Assembly: GCA_964022365.1 (NCBI GenBank)
Contig: CAXHZN010000002.1
Coordinates: 62,001-126,000, forward strand
DNA length: 64,000 nucleotides
Direction: 5' to 3'
DNA from: CAJXJP01 sp964022365
GTDB taxonomy: Bacteria; Patescibacteriota; Gracilibacteria; BD1-5; UBA6164
Shown here in pieces: positions 62,602-64,000 of the stretch. The position numbers were made by a program, and so were the translations under genes. Within the stretch, counting starts at the first letter, position 1; the number at the start of each line of letters is the position of its first letter. The notes under the pieces are model-generated. The model searched no databases and was not told where the DNA came from. It saw only the letters and a list, made by a program, of their open reading frames with translations.

Positions 62602-64000
62602 ATGGAAATTAACTCTCAACAAGAATTTGAAAAATATCAGTATTTTTATGAAAATATAACTACTATAAATACTTTATTAACAGCAATTAATAAATATCAA
62701 AGTGATCAAAATGAACATTATTTCAATAACAAACTTTTTAACGATGTAAATTTTATCACATTATTTCATAAATATGAAATTTCTAAGTACTGATTAGATT
62801 ATTTTTCTCATGCAGAAGAAATAAAATCAGAAATTAATAAATATAAAAAAGATTTCACTAGAATCAAAACTATATATATAAAGTTTGATTTTATATTAGA
62901 TAGCTCAAATAAATCAATATTTATTAAAGAAATTATTTTATGAGAAAAAATAAAAATAAATTTTCATAATAAAGTTAATATTTTAAAGGAATGAACTTAT
63001 AATAATATTGTTTTCGATATTTATAATTGTCATTTTAAGTGAGTATTAACTATATCAAATACAATTCAAGAATTATGTTTTATAAATTGTGTGTTAGAGA
63101 ATAAACTTTGAATTAATAAGAATAATTCTTGACCTTATGAAAGTAATAAACTCACATATAATTGAGAATTATCATTTTTAAATACAATTTTTAATCAATT
63201 AATTTTTGATGAATTTAACATAAATAAATTAACAATAGAATTTACTTCTGATTTTGTTTCTAAAAATGTATTAACAAATAATATAAGTTTTAACAATTCA
63301 AAAATTAGAAACTTAAAACTATACTCAGATTGAAATGAAAATTTACCTAAATTATGAGAATTAAATTTTACAAATTATAAATTTGAAAAAGATTCAGAAA
63401 ATTTTATAAGTCATTTAAGAATAAATACATTGAATTTAAAATCTACTACAAATTTAACAGATTCTTTTAAAATCACGAGTGTTGAAGTAACAGAAAAATT
63501 TATTTTAGAAGATGTAGATTTCTGAAAAATAATTTTTAATTGATTAAATCTTGATGAATCGGAGTTAAATTTTAAACATGTGACATTTAATAATTGTATA
63601 TTTAATAATGTTATTTGGAATAAAGATTGTATTATTAAAAATTCAAATGATGAAGAATTAAGAGATTTGTATAGGCAAATGAAATTTATAATGGATAAAT
63701 TATGAGATACAATAACAGGTTCAAAATTTTATAGAAATGAAATGGAAATTCAAAAAAATATTGTTTCTTGAAATAATAAGAAACATAATTTAAATATATT
63801 TTTTTGGTGGAGGAAATCAGAGAGATTTGTATTTTGGTTTTGATATAATATAAATAATTTCTGACAAAATTGGATGAAACCTATAATAATATTATTTATA
63901 TTAAATTTTATATTATGGAGTTTTAACTATTCTGATATTTGGATAGACTGATTTCAAAATATTAATAATATTTTTTCCATTAAATATTGGGATAATTTTT
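62602..64000 (+). CDS. Pentapeptide-like membrane protein (partial at the window end)
   Basis: 466 codons inside the window, open at its 3' end. The N-terminal 100 residues are helical. The middle (about 100-360) shows irregular pentapeptide-type beta-helix repeats (for example SFNNSKIRNLKLYSD, LNFTNYKFEKD, VTFNNCIFNNVIW). Then ELRDLYRQMKFIMDKLGDTITGSKFYRNEMEIQKN, the 'lyRqlK...d..Ga..F...E' segment that follows pentapeptide repeats in many such proteins, and TM segments (MKPIIILFILNFILWSF). Function unknown. Confidence 0.7.

Noticed and set aside
1..64000. Many apparent frameshifts or pseudogenes at TGA
   Set aside because: All are resolved by reading TGA as Gly; the frames continue and restore family motifs.
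1..64000. TGA = Trp (table 4, Mycoplasma-like)
   Set aside because: TGA stands where families require Gly (Walker A, GDSL, elbow of hydrolases), and TGG is used for Trp at conserved Trp sites.
1..64000. CRISPR arrays, rRNA genes or complete insertion sequences
   Set aside because: No regularly spaced repeats, rRNA segments or transposase genes were seen on either strand.

Overview
The window is very AT-rich and only reads correctly if UGA is a sense codon for glycine (translation table 25). Under the standard code almost every gene breaks at TGA. With TGA read as Gly, long uninterrupted frames appear and TGA falls on invariant glycines: Walker A loops (ABC ATPase, TsaE, MutS), the GDSL block of an esterase, the nucleophile elbow of an alpha/beta hydrolase. 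TGG still encodes Trp and only TAA and TAG serve as stops. This points to a member of the Candidate Phyla Radiation related to Absconditabacteria (SR1) or Gracilibacteria (BD1-5). The sequence alone does not say which. Shine-Dalgarno sequences are rare; most genes start shortly after an A/T-rich stretch, and AT-rich hairpin plus T-run terminators separate most transcription units.

Layout. 1-4180 (minus): an ABC exporter (permease truncated by the window edge, ATPase), a secreted GDSL esterase, a small unknown protein and a SulP anion transporter. 4312-8964 (plus): a surface-appendage cluster with two near-duplicate type IV prepilins, three paralogous secreted proteins with swapped C-termini, and a signal peptidase I; the second prepilin has a long cysteine-rich tail. 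9010-11170: a structured non-coding RNA of about 175 nt with its own promoter and terminator, then a DEAD-box RNA helicase. 11233-16420: accessory genes, including a foreign-looking small exported protein, an AbiEi-like regulator behind a double dyad, a replication-initiator-like protein, and a DUF4395 protein with a CsoR/CstR-type repressor and its operator. 16520-39000: mostly housekeeping and envelope genes (baseplate-J-like membrane protein, N-terminally truncated MutS, glycosyltransferase, STAS protein, TsaE, polyprenyl sugar phosphotransferase, YmdB-like phosphoesterase, a two-domain murein hydrolase, MscS, RecF, GatC).

39051-47404: tRNA-Cys followed by an integrated element of about 8.2 kb bounded by 95-bp direct repeats. 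It carries a large serine recombinase whose stop codon lies inside the tRNA gene, a rolling-circle-type Rep protein, a structured putative origin, HEPN-like cargo and a protein with an A18 tract in its coding strand. The element's own genes also use TGA as glycine, so it belongs to recoded hosts. 47456-64000: unknown exported proteins, MltG, an alpha/beta hydrolase, a DUF4105 protein (and a decayed copy of its C-terminus), GNAT and 2H-phosphoesterase enzymes, a 1098-aa unknown protein, an AbrB-type regulator next to a membrane-fusion protein/RND efflux pair, and a pentapeptide-like membrane protein that runs off the window.

The genes suggest a small parasite- or epibiont-like cell with much of its coding devoted to the surface: pili, secreted Cys-rich proteins, peptidoglycan hydrolases, efflux and channel proteins. 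That lifestyle reading is inference from the lineage and gene content.
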